Below are positions 54,567 to 64,000 of a DNA stretch of 64,000 bases, one piece after another (positions within the stretch are counted from its first letter, which is position 1; each line of letters begins with the position of its first letter). The translations under genes were made by a program, and so were the position numbers. Origin of the DNA: Pleurocapsa sp. FMAR1. GTDB lineage: Bacteria > Cyanobacteriota > Cyanobacteriia > Cyanobacteriales > Xenococcaceae. Location of the stretch: contig NZ_OY762512.1 of the NCBI RefSeq assembly GCF_963665995.1, forward strand, positions 4,526,001 through 4,590,000. The letters are read 5' to 3'. Below the pieces are notes generated by a model. The model searched no databases. It was not told the origin of the DNA and saw nothing but the letters and a program-made list of their open reading frames with translations.

Positions 54567-54923
54567 ATGCAGATAACTCTCGATCTCTCAGAAGAATTAG
54601 TATCTCGTCTTAATTTTATTGAAGATAAACTACCACAGGTCATAGAATTAGGATTGCGAGAGCTAAATGCCAGTTCACGAGATGGATTTAATGGTATTGC
54701 TGAAGTTTTAGAGTTTTTGGCTACTTTACCTACGCCAGAAGAAATCATTGCTTTACGTCCTTCAAAAGCATTGCAAACTCAAATTACTAGCTTATTAGAA
54801 AAGCATCGCGATCATGATCTTACTAGTGCAGAAGTTCAAATTTGGGAGCAATATCAATATCTCGAACATTTGATGCGAAAAGCTAAAGCTAAAGCTTATC
54901 TAAAACTCAAAACGCAATCATAA
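54567..54923 (+). CDS. Small helical protein preceding an HNH gene, 118 aa
   Basis: The N-terminus MQITLDLSEELVSRLNFIEDKLPQVIELGLRELNAS looks like a ribbon-helix-helix-type antitoxin or DNA-binding segment; the rest is helical with a basic tail (LMRKAKAKAYLKLKTQS). It is separated by a single base from the HNH nuclease gene that follows, so the two are translated as a pair. This organisation recalls toxin-antitoxin or regulator-nuclease pairs. Function not established. Confidence 0.65.
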   Translation: MQITLDLSEELVSRLNFIEDKLPQVIELGLRELNASSRDGFNGIAEVLEFLATLPTPEEIIALRPSKALQTQITSLLEKHRDHDLTSAEVQIWEQYQYLEHLMRKAKAKAYLKLKTQS

Positions 54924-54924
54924 A

Positions 54925-55350
54925 ATGAGCAGTAATTATATTCCTGCTGGATTAAAACGGGAGGTATGTAAGCGAGCTAATCATAGTTGCGAATATTGTT
55001 TGATTCCTGAAGCCTTTTCTTTTGCAGCCCACGAAATCGATCATATCATTGCCAAAAAGCATGGGGGTCAAACTACCTTAGAAAACTTGGCTCTTTCTTG
55101 CTCAATTTGTAATAAACATAAAGGAAGCGATCTAGCTTCTATCGATCCAGCCACAAATAAACTTACTGCTCTTTATAATCCCCGTAAAAATGAGTGGCAG
55201 AAACATTTTCATCTACAAGATATCAAAATAACCCCTTTAACTCCTCAAGCTAGAGTAACAGTTCGTTTACTACAGTTGAATCGCCAGGAAAGAATTGAAG
55301 AACGTAAATTATTGATAGAAGCAGGAATTTTAAAATCATTAGGAATCTAA
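54925..55350 (+). CDS. HNH endonuclease, 141 aa
   Basis: A compact HNH protein: CEYC (about residues 21-24), catalytic HEIDHIIAKKHGGQT (about 37-51) and LALSCSICNKHKGSD. The C-terminal half (LYNPRKNEWQKHFHLQDIKITPLTPQARVTVRLLQLNR) is conserved in a cyanobacteria-rich HNH subgroup. It starts 1 bp after its partner gene. It differs from the 165-aa HNH protein at 5.4 kb in both size and flanking sequence. Confidence 0.85.
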   Translation: MSSNYIPAGLKREVCKRANHSCEYCLIPEAFSFAAHEIDHIIAKKHGGQTTLENLALSCSICNKHKGSDLASIDPATNKLTALYNPRKNEWQKHFHLQDIKITPLTPQARVTVRLLQLNRQERIEERKLLIEAGILKSLGI

Positions 55351-55401
55351 AAGGGCGATCGCTCTAAAATTTCTGCAAAAGATCTTGGGTCAGAAAAATA
55401 A

Positions 55402-56910
55402 TCACTTCATGTCGTAACCAAATAAATTAGCATCCACTTCTGTTAAATCAATATCTCCTAAACCGTATTCTTGCCAGCGTCTAGTTACCATCGCTCCCGT
55501 ATCGGCATCAGATTCAAGTGGTTCACCCCATTCATGGTCAGTTTCAGGAGGAATTTTAGTAGTGGCATCTATACCCATGCGTCCGCCTAAACCTATTTTT
55601 TCACTGGCAAAATCTAGGGTGTCAAAGGGGGTATCTGGCAAAATAAAGACATCGCGGACAGGATCGACTTTAGAACTAATTGCCCAAACTACCTGACGAG
55701 GATCGCGGACATTAATATCTTTATCGACCACAATCACAAACTTAGTATAGGTAAATTGAGGCAAGGCACTCCAGAATGCTAGGGCTGCCCTGCGGGCTTG
55801 TCCTGGATATGCTTTATCAATAGAGATAATCGCTGCTTTGTAGCTTAAAGCCTCCATGGGTAGAAAGAAATCTACTATTTCTGAGACTTGCTGGCGCAAA
55901 ATAGGAGTATAAATCCGATTAAGCGCGATCGCCATCATTGCTTCTTCTTTGGGGGGACGACCACTAAAGGTTGTTAAATAGATCGGATCTTTACGGTGAG
56001 TCATACAGTGGAAACGCACCAGGGGCGAATCTTCCACACCGCCGTAATAGCCCATGTGATCGCCAAAAGGACCATCAGGCAACATTTCTCCTGGGGTAAT
56101 TGTGCCTTCTAAGACAAATTCTGAATCTGCTGGCACTTCTAAATCGACAGTTTTACATTTAGCTAGCTTGACCCCGCTACCGCCATACAACCCTGCAAAC
56201 AACCACTCAGATAGATCGACAGGAATGGGTGTGGCTGCTGCCATGATAATCATCGGATCGACTCCCAAGGCGATCGCAACTTCTAATTTTTTACCTGCTT
56301 CGGCTGCTTTACGCAGGTGTCTTGCCCCACCCCGCACCGATAGCCAATGAACCGTCATGGTAGTTTTAGACTGTAGCTGGAGTCGATACACGCCCACGTT
56401 AGGCGTACCAGTTTCTATATCTTTGGTAATTACCAACCCCAAGGTGATAATTTTGCCTCCATCTCCACTATAAGGACGGATCATCGGCACTTTATTTAGG
56501 TCTACTTCTTCTCCTTCTAAAACTACCTGATGGCAGGGAGGAAAGAAATCTCGTCCTGGTTTAGCTTTTAAAACATCGAACAGCACCTTGCCAAAATCCA
56601 CGGCTTGTTTAATTTTCTTAGGTGGCTTGGGTTGCTGTAGCATGGCTAGTTTTGACCCCAAAGTTTCTAATTCTTCTGGGGCTTCCATATTCATTGACCA
56701 GCAGATTCGCTCTACTGTACCCATAAGGTTTACTGCTACGGGAAAGGGAGAGCCTTTCACATTCTCGAACAGTAATCCAGGTCCACCAGCCTGTAACATT
56801 CGATTAGAAATCTCGGCAATTTCTAAATCTGGATCGACCAACGCTGAGATGCGTCTAAGCTGTCCTTTCGATTCTAAAATTTTAATAAATCCCCGTAAGT
56901 CTCTAGCCAT
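55402..56910 (-). CDS. UbiD-family (de)carboxylase
   Basis: A 502-aa enzyme of the UbiD family, which uses prenylated FMN to decarboxylate aromatic acids; in ubiquinone or plastoquinone routes the substrate is a prenylated hydroxybenzoate. Landmarks: RDLRGFIKILESKGQLRRI, LLFENVKGSPFPVAVNL, the prFMN-site segment NVGVYRLQLQSKTTMTVHW, EFVLEGTITPGEMLPDGPFGDHMGYY with the catalytic glutamate region, and SKVDPVRDVFILPDTPFDTLD. The length is normal. A matching UbiX is not in the window. A likely target in this organism is a plastoquinone-type precursor, by inference. Confidence 0.9.
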   Translation of the reverse strand: MARDLRGFIKILESKGQLRRISALVDPDLEIAEISNRMLQAGGPGLLFENVKGSPFPVAVNLMGTVERICWSMNMEAPEELETLGSKLAMLQQPKPPKKIKQAVDFGKVLFDVLKAKPGRDFFPPCHQVVLEGEEVDLNKVPMIRPYSGDGGKIITLGLVITKDIETGTPNVGVYRLQLQSKTTMTVHWLSVRGGARHLRKAAEAGKKLEVAIALGVDPMIIMAAATPIPVDLSEWLFAGLYGGSGVKLAKCKTVDLEVPADSEFVLEGTITPGEMLPDGPFGDHMGYYGGVEDSPLVRFHCMTHRKDPIYLTTFSGRPPKEEAMMAIALNRIYTPILRQQVSEIVDFFLPMEALSYKAAIISIDKAYPGQARRAALAFWSALPQFTYTKFVIVVDKDINVRDPRQVVWAISSKVDPVRDVFILPDTPFDTLDFASEKIGLGGRMGIDATTKIPPETDHEWGEPLESDADTGAMVTRRWQEYGLGDIDLTEVDANLFGYDMK

Positions 56911-56977
56911 GTTAAGAAATATAAAGTATTTACTATTAGTCTAGAAGAGTTAGGGATTAATCTCCAATTTCTTTGGG

Positions 56978-57145
56978 CTAGAGATTGGGTGCTATTTCTT
57001 TATTCATCGCATCAATGATGTTGTGTAGAGCTTCAATAAAAATTCGTTCAGATTTAGAATTCAAAGCGTTGAGTAAATAAATTCTGCCACCTTTAGGCTT
57101 GCAGAGAAACTGAAGCACTTGTTTTTCATTGCTTTGCTTGTGCAT
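56978..57145 (-). CDS. Possible small protein, 55 aa
   Basis: An open frame from ATG 57145 (MHKQSNEKQVLQFLCKPKGG) to TAG at 56978, with a balanced composition and an amphipathic helix (SERIFIEALHNIIDAMNKEI). It is too short for firm assignment and its family is unknown. It lies upstream of the UbiD-family gene on the same strand. The remaining gap 57146-57675 (530 bp, AT-rich) shows no recognised element. Confidence 0.4.
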   Translation of the reverse strand: MHKQSNEKQVLQFLCKPKGGRIYLLNALNSKSERIFIEALHNIIDAMNKEIAPNL

Positions 57146-57675
57146 GAGAAAAGTTAACTTTAGTAAATGTTATTAATAATTTAGATAGTCTCAAATTATC
57201 TACTTTTATGAGTCATATTTCGTCAGCCATTTGGCTGAAATAAATCTCCAGTCAAAGCTACATTTTTTTATGTTATCTAACCCATAATAGGTGTTTAAAC
57301 GAGCATTTTGCAATTTTGATTTAGCTGGCTTAATAAATTTATTAATGCTGCAAGATAATATCTGAATAATTTACTATAAATATGTGTCTTTAAGTTATAA
57401 ATAAATACTATCGTTTGTTTTTAATAATGATTAATAGTATCTTAATCAAAAAAAAGCGATCGCAGCTTGCCTTCTAAAGCTTGATATTAAATAGATTGAG
57501 GCGACGATTCCTTTTAAGGCGATCGCTCTAATCATGGATACATTTTTGCCTCATTGGTATTGTCTTGCTAATATAAGAAACGCTATGGTGCAATAAAATC
57601 TAGTCTTTATATTCATTTTTAGCCAAACATACCTTATAACTACTTAATTATGGATACAATTTGATTTTGACGTTA

Positions 57676-58725
57676 ATGAATCTGCGCTTAATTAAATTTT
57701 TCTTGCCCTTAGCTGAAGAAAAAAATATAAAACAATTGCTGTCTTCTTATCCTTGGTTAGAAACAGAATCTATTTTTAGATCGCAACATCAACTTTTGGT
57801 CAACATCTTGCTTGAGGAAGAACAGGTTGAGACGGTAGTTGCCGATTTGAAGCAAAAATTAGCACACCTTCCAGACCTTGAACTACTTCTATTGCCAGCA
57901 GAAACCATACCAAGTCAAGCAAATATTCAATCGCCGAAATCCTCCGACAAACATCAAGACAAGCCTATCTATCAGCACGAAGTTTACACTCAAATATTTG
58001 AAAGCACTTATCTTAACAGCACCGAAGTTTCACTAGTTATTCTGTCTACGGCGATCGCTGCTATCGGTTTAGTGGAGGGAAATCAAGTAGTAATTATTGG
58101 GGCTATGGTCATCGCCCCTTTGCTCAAACCCAACATGGCATTAGGCGTAGCTACTACTTTTGGCGATTTATCCTTGGCAGTTAGAACCATACGAGTTGGT
58201 TTGACACAAATTCTAATATCTCTGGTACTGTCAATTTTATTAGGTATGTTTGTGTCAGTGGATCTGGGGATGGAGGAAATTGCCATCAGAACTAGCGTAA
58301 ATCTTTCTGATGTTGTTTTAGCTTTTGCTTCAGGAGTAGCTGGAGCAATTTCTTTGACAGCAGGAGAGCAAAAAGCAGTAGTAGGAGTTATGGTTTCAGT
58401 AGCACTGTTGCCTCCTCTAGTAGTTTTAGGAATGCTAATTGGCTCTGGGCTATGGGGATCTGCTATTGAAACATTTGTTTTGGTGTCTACTAATATTGTT
58501 TGTCTAAATTTAGCTGCGATCGCAACTTTTTGGGTACGGGATGTTCGTCCCCAGCAATGGTGGCAAAAATTTCAGGCTAATAAAATAACTGGAATTGCTA
58601 CTGCTTTTTGGTTAATTATTCTAGCTTTATTAATTAGCGTTATTTTTATGTTTCAGTTTAACGAAGTAAATGCAAGTTCTTTTTTTTCTGAGCAAAGTAC
58701 TGTTTACTATACGAACATTAAGTAG
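57676..58725 (+). CDS. DUF389 membrane protein
   Basis: Starting at ATG 57676 (MNLRLIKFFLPLAEEKNI; an in-frame TTG lies 15 bp earlier) the protein has 349 residues. The first ~105 residues form a soluble domain. Then come about six membrane helices typical of DUF389/TIGR00341 proteins: STEVSLVILSTAIAAIGLV, VVIIGAMVIAPLLKPNMALG, ILISLVLSILLGMFVSV, VVLAFASGVAGAISLTAG, AVVGVMVSVALLPPLVVLGML and IVCLNLAAIATFWV. The function of the family is unknown. It is convergent with the carbonic anhydrase gene. Confidence 0.85.
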   Translation: MNLRLIKFFLPLAEEKNIKQLLSSYPWLETESIFRSQHQLLVNILLEEEQVETVVADLKQKLAHLPDLELLLLPAETIPSQANIQSPKSSDKHQDKPIYQHEVYTQIFESTYLNSTEVSLVILSTAIAAIGLVEGNQVVIIGAMVIAPLLKPNMALGVATTFGDLSLAVRTIRVGLTQILISLVLSILLGMFVSVDLGMEEIAIRTSVNLSDVVLAFASGVAGAISLTAGEQKAVVGVMVSVALLPPLVVLGMLIGSGLWGSAIETFVLVSTNIVCLNLAAIATFWVRDVRPQQWWQKFQANKITGIATAFWLIILALLISVIFMFQFNEVNASSFFSEQSTVYYTNIK

Positions 58726-58874
58726 AAATTTATGAATTTATTTAATGCAATTTCTCAGCAAGACAAACTCGATCTTGAGAGTTGCTAACTTTTGCAATAA
58801 ACAGACGATTTAGTCTACAAAATCATTGACAATCACCTACGGCATTACACAGTTACATAAATTGTGGGAATGAT

Positions 58875-58923
58875 AGGGTGTGTTTTAGTCTAATAATATT
58901 TGTTAGTTACTAAAACACACCCT
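58875..58923. terminator. Perfect inverted repeat between convergent genes
   Basis: 15-bp arms AGGGTGTGTTTTAGT (58875-58889) and complement (58909-58923) with a 19-nt loop, just beyond the stop of the carbonic anhydrase gene. It lacks a clear T-run on either strand, so it may be a terminator or a small palindromic element. Confidence 0.5.
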
Positions 58924-58934
58924 GCATATACTAC

Positions 58935-59720
58935 TTAATCCTCATGTAGTTCTACTGAACGACCATTCAACGGTTGAATAGGTCTGGCATTGTAGGAATA
59001 AATGCTTTCAAAAGTTTCGATTTGTTCTGACGAAACTTCTATAGGCTTTGACAATATATTCCAGCTTACCTGTTCACTACAGGGGGGAGTTGTTAGCGAA
59101 CCAGAATAACTGACAAAGGTTTTATCTTTTGGCAAGAGTTTGGCAGCATCAAGGGTGATTTTATTGCCTTTTTCTGCTTTATTATCGGTAGGTATGTCAT
59201 CCCAAACGCTGGCAATTAGAGGATTTTCTGCTCCTGCATCCATCATTACACCGACTACAGCCAGTTTTCCCGCTTTATTTTTATGGACAAAGTGCAGTTC
59301 CATAGCAGCAGACTTGCCTTCAATTTCGTGTTCACTAGGAGTATGGAAATGAAACTGTAGTAAGTCGTAAACTTGTCCGTCGATTTTAACAGTACTACCA
59401 GGTTCGTAGTTGGCTTGAATAGTATGACCATTATTAATTACTTCTACAGTACTGGGGTGATAGTCAAATTCAATTGCAGCAGCTTTTCCTTTTTGAGTCG
59501 TGGTTATATTAATAGGAGACTGATTGCTACCTAATTCACAAGATTTGAATTCAGATGATAGTTCACTCCAGTGGGTTGGGTTATTAGATCCTCCGTATTC
59601 CCAATCTGGTTTATTTTCGTCTGCTAATGATAAACCAGGATTGACAATAATCATTAATGTAGCAGTTAGAAATATCGCACCAGCCAAAAGCTGACGTTGC
59701 CACAATTTACTCTTTTTCAT
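58935..59720 (-). CDS. Alpha-type carbonic anhydrase, exported
   Basis: A 261-aa protein with a signal peptide (LLAGAIFLTATLMIIVNPGLSLA). It then shows the alpha-carbonic-anhydrase pattern: GGSNNPTHWSEL, NQSPINI, the zinc histidines in LLQFHFHTPSEHEI and MELHFVHKN, and SGSLTTPPCSEQVSWNIL near the C-terminus. It should interconvert bicarbonate and CO2 in the periplasm, like EcaA of other cyanobacteria. All catalytic ligands seem present. Confidence 0.93.
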   Translation of the reverse strand: MKKSKLWQRQLLAGAIFLTATLMIIVNPGLSLADENKPDWEYGGSNNPTHWSELSSEFKSCELGSNQSPINITTTQKGKAAAIEFDYHPSTVEVINNGHTIQANYEPGSTVKIDGQVYDLLQFHFHTPSEHEIEGKSAAMELHFVHKNKAGKLAVVGVMMDAGAENPLIASVWDDIPTDNKAEKGNKITLDAAKLLPKDKTFVSYSGSLTTPPCSEQVSWNILSKPIEVSSEQIETFESIYSYNARPIQPLNGRSVELHED

Positions 59721-59880
59721 CAGCTTACTTAATAGATTTGAATTAGTATTGACAATAATTTTTAAGTCAAAAATATCATAAAAAGTAGCATCAGAATCAA
59801 TCGGTATTTCCTAGCCTTTGAGATACAGCTATTTCTAAAACTTATGTAACAATTATTTACAAGGCTAAATTATTAATAAT

Positions 59881-60924
59881 ATGCAGACGAGCGAAAATTT
59901 CAACATAGCAAAATTATTACCTGGTGGTAGTGACTCTACTGTTTTTGATCCGCAAGAAGCATGGTATCCCATTTACTATGGTTCAGATTTGGATAAGCAT
60001 AAACTCACTCGATTTACTTTGCTAGAAAAAGATCTAGTAATTTGGTGGGATAAGTCGGCGCAGACATGGCAGGTATTTGAAGATAAATGTCCTCATCGTC
60101 TTGCACCGTTGAGTGAAGGGAGAGTAAATGAACAGGGACTACTAGAATGTCCTTATCATGGCTGGGCATTTGCGGGAGATGGTGAATGTAAAGTGATTCC
60201 GCAACAGCAGCCAAGAGGAGAGGCACATACTTCTGCTAGAGCTTGCGTTAGATCTTATCCTAGTGCGATCGCCCAAGGATTATTGTTTGTTTATCCTGGC
60301 ATCAAAGAAAATGCACTTCATACCCCCGTACCAATTATCGAACCTATAGAAGAAGATAAAGATGATTGGGTTTGCTTAAATATTTTCCGCGATCTTTTCT
60401 ATGATGCTCTAACTCTGCTAGAAAACGTAATTGATGCCAGTCATATTCCCTATACTCATCATAAAACCGTTGGCAATCGTTCTAATGTTGCGCCTGTGGA
60501 ATTAGAGGTGACTGAATCGGGCAAACAGGGTTTTAAAGGTGTTTGGCAAGAAGGACCTCGTAAGGGTAAGTTAGGCACGCAATATACAACTTTTACTGCA
60601 CCCTGCTTAATATGGCACGATCTTACTTCAAAACAGTTTGGACGTACTCTAACGGTAGTTTATGCAACACCAATTAGTAAGGGTAAATGTCGTCTGTTTG
60701 CTCGTTTTCCGTTCAAGTTTGCTTCTCCTTTTCCTCGCTTTTTTATTAAGCTTGCGCCTCAGTGGTATTCTCACATTAATCAAAATGGAGTTTTGGAAGA
60801 CGATCAGATTTTTCTGCATCATCAGGAGCGTTATTTAGCAGCCTTGGGTGGGGTTGAAAAATATAGTCAGGCTTTTTATCTCCCTACCAAAGCAGACTTA
60901 TACGTCTCGGAATTGCGTCAGTGA
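59881..60924 (+). CDS. Rieske oxygenase (pheophorbide a oxygenase-like), ends at in-frame TGA
   Basis: 347 aa up to a TGA. Rieske cluster ligands are C70/H72 (DKCPHRLAPLSEG) and C90/H93 (ECPYHGWAF). The mononuclear iron site is in LLENVIDASHIPYTHHKTVG near residue 190. The sequence resembles the PaO/Tic55 group of chloroplast and cyanobacterial oxygenases, which act on chlorophyll breakdown products or related substrates at a membrane. The TGA at 60922-60924 falls after SELRQ, where relatives have Trp; the same frame continues for 115 more codons with the expected tail. Confidence 0.88.
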   Translation: MQTSENFNIAKLLPGGSDSTVFDPQEAWYPIYYGSDLDKHKLTRFTLLEKDLVIWWDKSAQTWQVFEDKCPHRLAPLSEGRVNEQGLLECPYHGWAFAGDGECKVIPQQQPRGEAHTSARACVRSYPSAIAQGLLFVYPGIKENALHTPVPIIEPIEEDKDDWVCLNIFRDLFYDALTLLENVIDASHIPYTHHKTVGNRSNVAPVELEVTESGKQGFKGVWQEGPRKGKLGTQYTTFTAPCLIWHDLTSKQFGRTLTVVYATPISKGKCRLFARFPFKFASPFPRFFIKLAPQWYSHINQNGVLEDDQIFLHHQERYLAALGGVEKYSQAFYLPTKADLYVSELRQ

Positions 60925-61272
60925 GTTAACTTATATCATAGCGATCCTTTTCCCAATCAAGATTTAGCGATCGCCTTATCAAAAGAACAATTACTAGACC
61001 GTTATTATTCCCACACTAAAAACTGCGCTAGCTGTAGTCAGGCTTTGAAGAATATCAAAAAGATTAAAATAATTGCGATCGCACTTGTCATATTAATTTG
61101 GGCAACTATTCCCCCGATCTCTTTATTTGTTGAGATACCTTCAACTTGGAGCGCAATAAGTTTATCTGCAAGCTTACTTATCTCCAGCCTAGCTTGGTGG
61201 CAACTCAATAAGTTGGAAAACAAATTTTATCATGGCGTAGAAACTCCACCACGTAATTTACCAGGAAGTTAA
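60925..61272 (+). pseudogene. C-terminal part of the Rieske oxygenase, separated by TGA
   Basis: The in-frame continuation of the preceding gene: VNLYHSDPFPNQDLAIALSK, then EQLLDRYYSHTKNCASCSQALKNI, followed by two membrane helices (IIAIALVILIWATIPPISLFV and ISLSASLLISSLAWWQL) and a short tail. The CxxC (CASC) and the helices are the normal C-terminus of PaO-like proteins, where they anchor and redox-regulate the enzyme. Only one stop codon separates the parts; joined they give 463 aa. The first ATG in this part is at 61045, which would drop the CxxC. Confidence 0.85.
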
Positions 61273-61293
61273 CAATTGTTCATTGTTAATCGT

Positions 61294-62328
61294 TTAAAGG
61301 CTGATTCCTCGTAGACTGTCACGGGGTTTGTCGCTACGAATATCGCGAATTTTTTGATAATATTCTCTTTCTTGGTTAGTAATTTGTTTTGGAGTAGCAA
61401 TAACAATACGTACTAGCTGATCGGTACGACTGCCTTGAGGAGAAGACCAACCCTTGCCTTTTAGTCGCAATACCTGACCTGAACGAATTCCCGCAGGAAC
61501 TTTCATCCTGACTATGCCATCGGGGGTAGGAATGCTAATAGATGCACCTAAAACTGCCTCATCGGGGGCAATAGGTACTTCGCAAACTAAGTTATCGCCC
61601 TCAAAGCCAAAGAAGGGATGGGAATTTAACTTAACGTTGAGATACAAATCTCCTCTTTGTTGACCATAAGTACTCTTTTGTCCTTTTCCCGCTAAACGTA
61701 TACGAGTACCTGGTTTAACACCAGCAGGAATCCGAGCCTCTAAAGACTCTGTGCCTAAGTTTAGACGTTTAATAGTACCTCTAAATGCTTCAGAGAAGGT
61801 TAGATTAATACTAGCTTCGCTATTGACTGGTTTAGATTGCTGATTGAAATCGTTAATGTCTTGATAAGTGCTATCAAAATTGCTGTTGGAATATGACCCC
61901 GTGGTATTACTTTTGTTAGAAGTTCGATAAGAATAAGTTTGATTGCCATTGTCTGTACCAGGAGTAGAAAAACGTCCCAAAAGCTCATTAATAAACTCTT
62001 CAAAGTTACCGTATTGGCTAAAATCTGTGCCACCAAAGTCAACTTGAGTATTAGTAGTGGATGTAGTGTTGCTAGAATACCCTGTAGCCGCACTATGTTC
62101 CCAATACTTGCCAAAGCGATCGTATTTGGCGCGTTTATCAGCATCAGAAAGCACTTCATAAGCTTCGCTGACTTCCTTGAATTTAGCTTCGGCTACTTTG
62201 TTTCCTTGATTGCGATCGGGATGATATTTTAAAGCTAGCTTACGAAACTTTTTTTTGATTTCATCTGCACTTGCTGTTTTTTGGATTCCCAAAATAGCAT
62301 AGTAATCTTTAAATTCAGTGGAAGACAT
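61294..62328 (-). CDS. DnaJ-type co-chaperone without zinc finger (CbpA-like)
   Basis: A 344-aa type II Hsp40. J-domain at residues 5-75 ([13 protein letters not shown] in [12 protein letters not shown]). A Gly/Ser/Thr/Asn-rich linker with aromatic residues follows (about 80-165). The C-terminal substrate-binding domains begin at [20 protein letters not shown] and include [20 protein letters not shown] and [19 protein letters not shown]. No CxxCxGxG repeats. It should deliver clients to DnaK and stimulate its ATPase. It is convergent with the Rieske gene. Confidence 0.92.
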   Translation of the reverse strand: MSSTEFKDYYAILGIQKTASADEIKKKFRKLALKYHPDRNQGNKVAEAKFKEVSEAYEVLSDADKRAKYDRFGKYWEHSAATGYSSNTTSTTNTQVDFGGTDFSQYGNFEEFINELLGRFSTPGTDNGNQTYSYRTSNKSNTTGSYSNSNFDSTYQDINDFNQQSKPVNSEASINLTFSEAFRGTIKRLNLGTESLEARIPAGVKPGTRIRLAGKGQKSTYGQQRGDLYLNVKLNSHPFFGFEGDNLVCEVPIAPDEAVLGASISIPTPDGIVRMKVPAGIRSGQVLRLKGKGWSSPQGSRTDQLVRIVIATPKQITNQEREYYQKIRDIRSDKPRDSLRGISL

Positions 62329-62567
62329 TAATGGCTATCTCCTGATAAAACTTTCTAGTCTGAATATCCTGGGCAATATATAGAAAAATAGTAATTTCAA
62401 ATGATCTTACTTTAAAAGTTTAGCTTTATAATTACACATCAAAAAAAGAGTGTAGCTAATATAACTACACCCTCGCCAATATTTTAAAATTTTGCTAGCA
62501 GACTAATTACAGCAATTGTTGATTTCAAAACTAACTTTTCAAAAGTTGATGACTGCATTTTAAGTTC

Positions 62568-63857
62568 TTAGATAACCGTGTTATCTGCGATCGTTGCATT
62601 TTTGAGAATGACAACAATACCGCTACGAATATAAAAGCCTTCATCTTCTTTTTGAGATTCTTCAACCCGATCTTTGTTGATAATCTGCACATTACGACCA
62701 ATACGTGCGTTCTTATCGACGATCGCATGACGCACCGTTGTTCCTTCGCCAATTCCTACAGGAACTCCTCCGCTTTGCAAACCAGAATTTCTTTCTGCAA
62801 AAGGCTCATAAAAATCAGCCCCCATAATCAGAGTATCTTCAATGGTGCAATTGCCCTCAATCCTAGTTCTCACACCAATTACAGAATGGTTAACATGACA
62901 GTTTTTAAGGATACATCCTTCGCCAATCATGGATTCGCTAATTTGACAATCAAGGAGCTTAGTTGGTGGCAAATAGCGAGAACGGGTGTAGATAGGATAT
63001 TTCTCATCATAAAAGCTAAAATCAGGATGAGGCTGCTTGGTAAGAGCCAAATTAGCTTCGTAAAAAGATTCAATTGTTCCAATATCTTCCCAATATCCCT
63101 TAAATAAGTAAGCCTGAAGATTGTGGTCTTTAGCTGCACCAGGAATAATTTCGTTACCAAAGTCAGTTTGGTCTAAGTTACTTTCTAATAAATCGATTAA
63201 AACGTCTTTTTTGAAGACATAAATCCCCATAGAAGCAATATAAGGACTTTGTTTAGCTTTTTCAGATGTCAGACCTAATACGGTTGTATCTACCTGCATT
63301 TTTTTGAGGTCTTCCCCTTTGGGTTTCTCGGCAAAATCGATAATCCTACCCTGATCATCGATTTTCATCAAACCAAAACTAGAAGCTCTGCGATCGTCTA
63401 TTGGCACTACGGATAAGGTAATATCCGCTTTGGTTTGCCGATGATGCTGGATAAAATGGCTGTAGTCCATACGATAGAGATGATCGCCTGAAAGAATGAT
63501 TATTTCGTCAACATCCCAAGCCTTGATCGAATCAATATATTGACGAACAGCATCAGCAGTACCTTGAAACCAACCAGAATTGTCTTTGGTTTGTTGTGCT
63601 GATAATACCTCTACAAAGCCTTCTCTAAACCCAGAAACATTATAACTGCGGTTTAAATGTCGATTAAGAGAAGCTGAATTAAATTGAGTCAGAACATAAA
63701 TTTTGAGAATCTCTGAATTTATACAGTTACTGACGGGAATGTCGATTAAACGATATTTACTGGCTAGAGGTACTGCTGGTTTTGCCCTTAACTTGGTCAG
63801 GGGATATAAACGAGTACCTGCACCGCCTCCAAGAATAATACCTAATACTCTTTTCAC
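62568..63857 (-). CDS. glgC: Glucose-1-phosphate adenylyltransferase
   Basis: A 429-aa ADP-glucose pyrophosphorylase, the committed step of glycogen synthesis, in cyanobacteria activated by 3-phosphoglycerate. Motifs: [27 protein letters not shown] (catalytic loop), [32 protein letters not shown] (glucose-1-P site), [10 protein letters not shown], and a beta-helix C-terminus ending [17 protein letters not shown]...[11 protein letters not shown] with the regulatory lysine region. Length and order are normal. The remaining ~140 bp to the window edge hold no gene. Confidence 0.97.
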   Translation of the reverse strand: MKRVLGIILGGGAGTRLYPLTKLRAKPAVPLASKYRLIDIPVSNCINSEILKIYVLTQFNSASLNRHLNRSYNVSGFREGFVEVLSAQQTKDNSGWFQGTADAVRQYIDSIKAWDVDEIIILSGDHLYRMDYSHFIQHHRQTKADITLSVVPIDDRRASSFGLMKIDDQGRIIDFAEKPKGEDLKKMQVDTTVLGLTSEKAKQSPYIASMGIYVFKKDVLIDLLESNLDQTDFGNEIIPGAAKDHNLQAYLFKGYWEDIGTIESFYEANLALTKQPHPDFSFYDEKYPIYTRSRYLPPTKLLDCQISESMIGEGCILKNCHVNHSVIGVRTRIEGNCTIEDTLIMGADFYEPFAERNSGLQSGGVPVGIGEGTTVRHAIVDKNARIGRNVQIINKDRVEESQKEDEGFYIRSGIVVILKNATIADNTVI

Positions 63858-64000
63858 TTCTTATAACCTCTTGACTGCCTGTGCCTATCCAAATAAAGTT
63901 TATCCGAATGGGGGACAAATTCGGCAAAATGAAGTGGAAAACGATCTGTTTTGCTAAAGTAATAAGTGAATGTAATATAAGCGATGCCGACAGTTAACTA

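Overview
The window is a chromosomal segment of a cyanobacterium. The palindrome GCGATCGC (HIP1), typical of cyanobacterial genomes, occurs in almost every gene. Many genes are also cyanobacterial in character: a CAAD thylakoid-type protein, a DUF4079 membrane protein, a pheophorbide-oxygenase-like Rieske protein, a TxlA/HCF164-like thioredoxin, a NIL-ferredoxin, GlgC and type 2 IPP isomerase. Base composition is low to moderate GC, apart from a few GC-rich repeat blocks and the catalase-peroxidase gene. The dense short interspersed repeats would suit a large-genome coccoid or baeocyte-forming lineage, but that placement is inference.

Layout. 1-2381: sugar-nucleotide/phosphomannomutase-type fusion running off the left edge. 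2.7-9.9 kb: housekeeping (cobK, a DHH phosphoesterase, an HNH protein, alr, a duplicated 6-pyruvoyl-tetrahydropterin-synthase-like protein, a CAAD protein). 9.9-19.8 kb: a PilB-N-domain protein, Uma2, dapB, cobH, DUF29, a phosphotransferase, a ferredoxin, an S66 peptidase homologue, DUF4079 and hemE. 19.8-22.9 kb: a GC-rich mosaic of short repeats followed by katG, whose composition suggests import. 22.9-33.4 kb: an ion channel, a cyclase-family hydrolase, a giant CSLREA/RTX secreted protein, an esterase, an S23-type four-helix-bundle gene inside an inverted-repeat cassette, queG, a HAD phosphatase, a NIL-ferredoxin and a thioredoxin.

33.4-41.6 kb is the most unusual region. A three-gene operon (dynamin-like GTPase plus two unknown membrane-associated partners) lies between transposon-end-like repeats and a tRNA-Val gene. 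The GTPase gene is broken by an IS4-type insertion sequence with 9-bp target duplications, and the IS transposase gene is itself broken twice by near-identical hairpin-rich elements of about 625 bp, each flanked by GTCAA. This is three-level nesting.

41.6-64 kb: a 28-residue tandem-repeat protein, fni, a single-chain cytosine methyltransferase/HpaII-type restriction enzyme, YchJ, ileS carrying two in-frame repeat insertions, small accessory genes (an orphan HEPN-like protein, a lipoprotein, an HNH pair), a UbiD-family decarboxylase, DUF389, an alpha carbonic anhydrase, a Rieske oxygenase split by a TGA from its own membrane and CxxC tail, a DnaJ-like co-chaperone and glgC.

Pathway links are scattered, as is usual in cyanobacteria: cobK and cobH (corrinoid ring), hemE (tetrapyrrole), queG and the PTPS-like gene (queuosine/pterin), alr, dapB and the S66 homologue (peptidoglycan precursors and recycling), glgC (glycogen). 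Accessory and possible defence content is concentrated at 34-41 kb, 45-47 kb and 51-55 kb.
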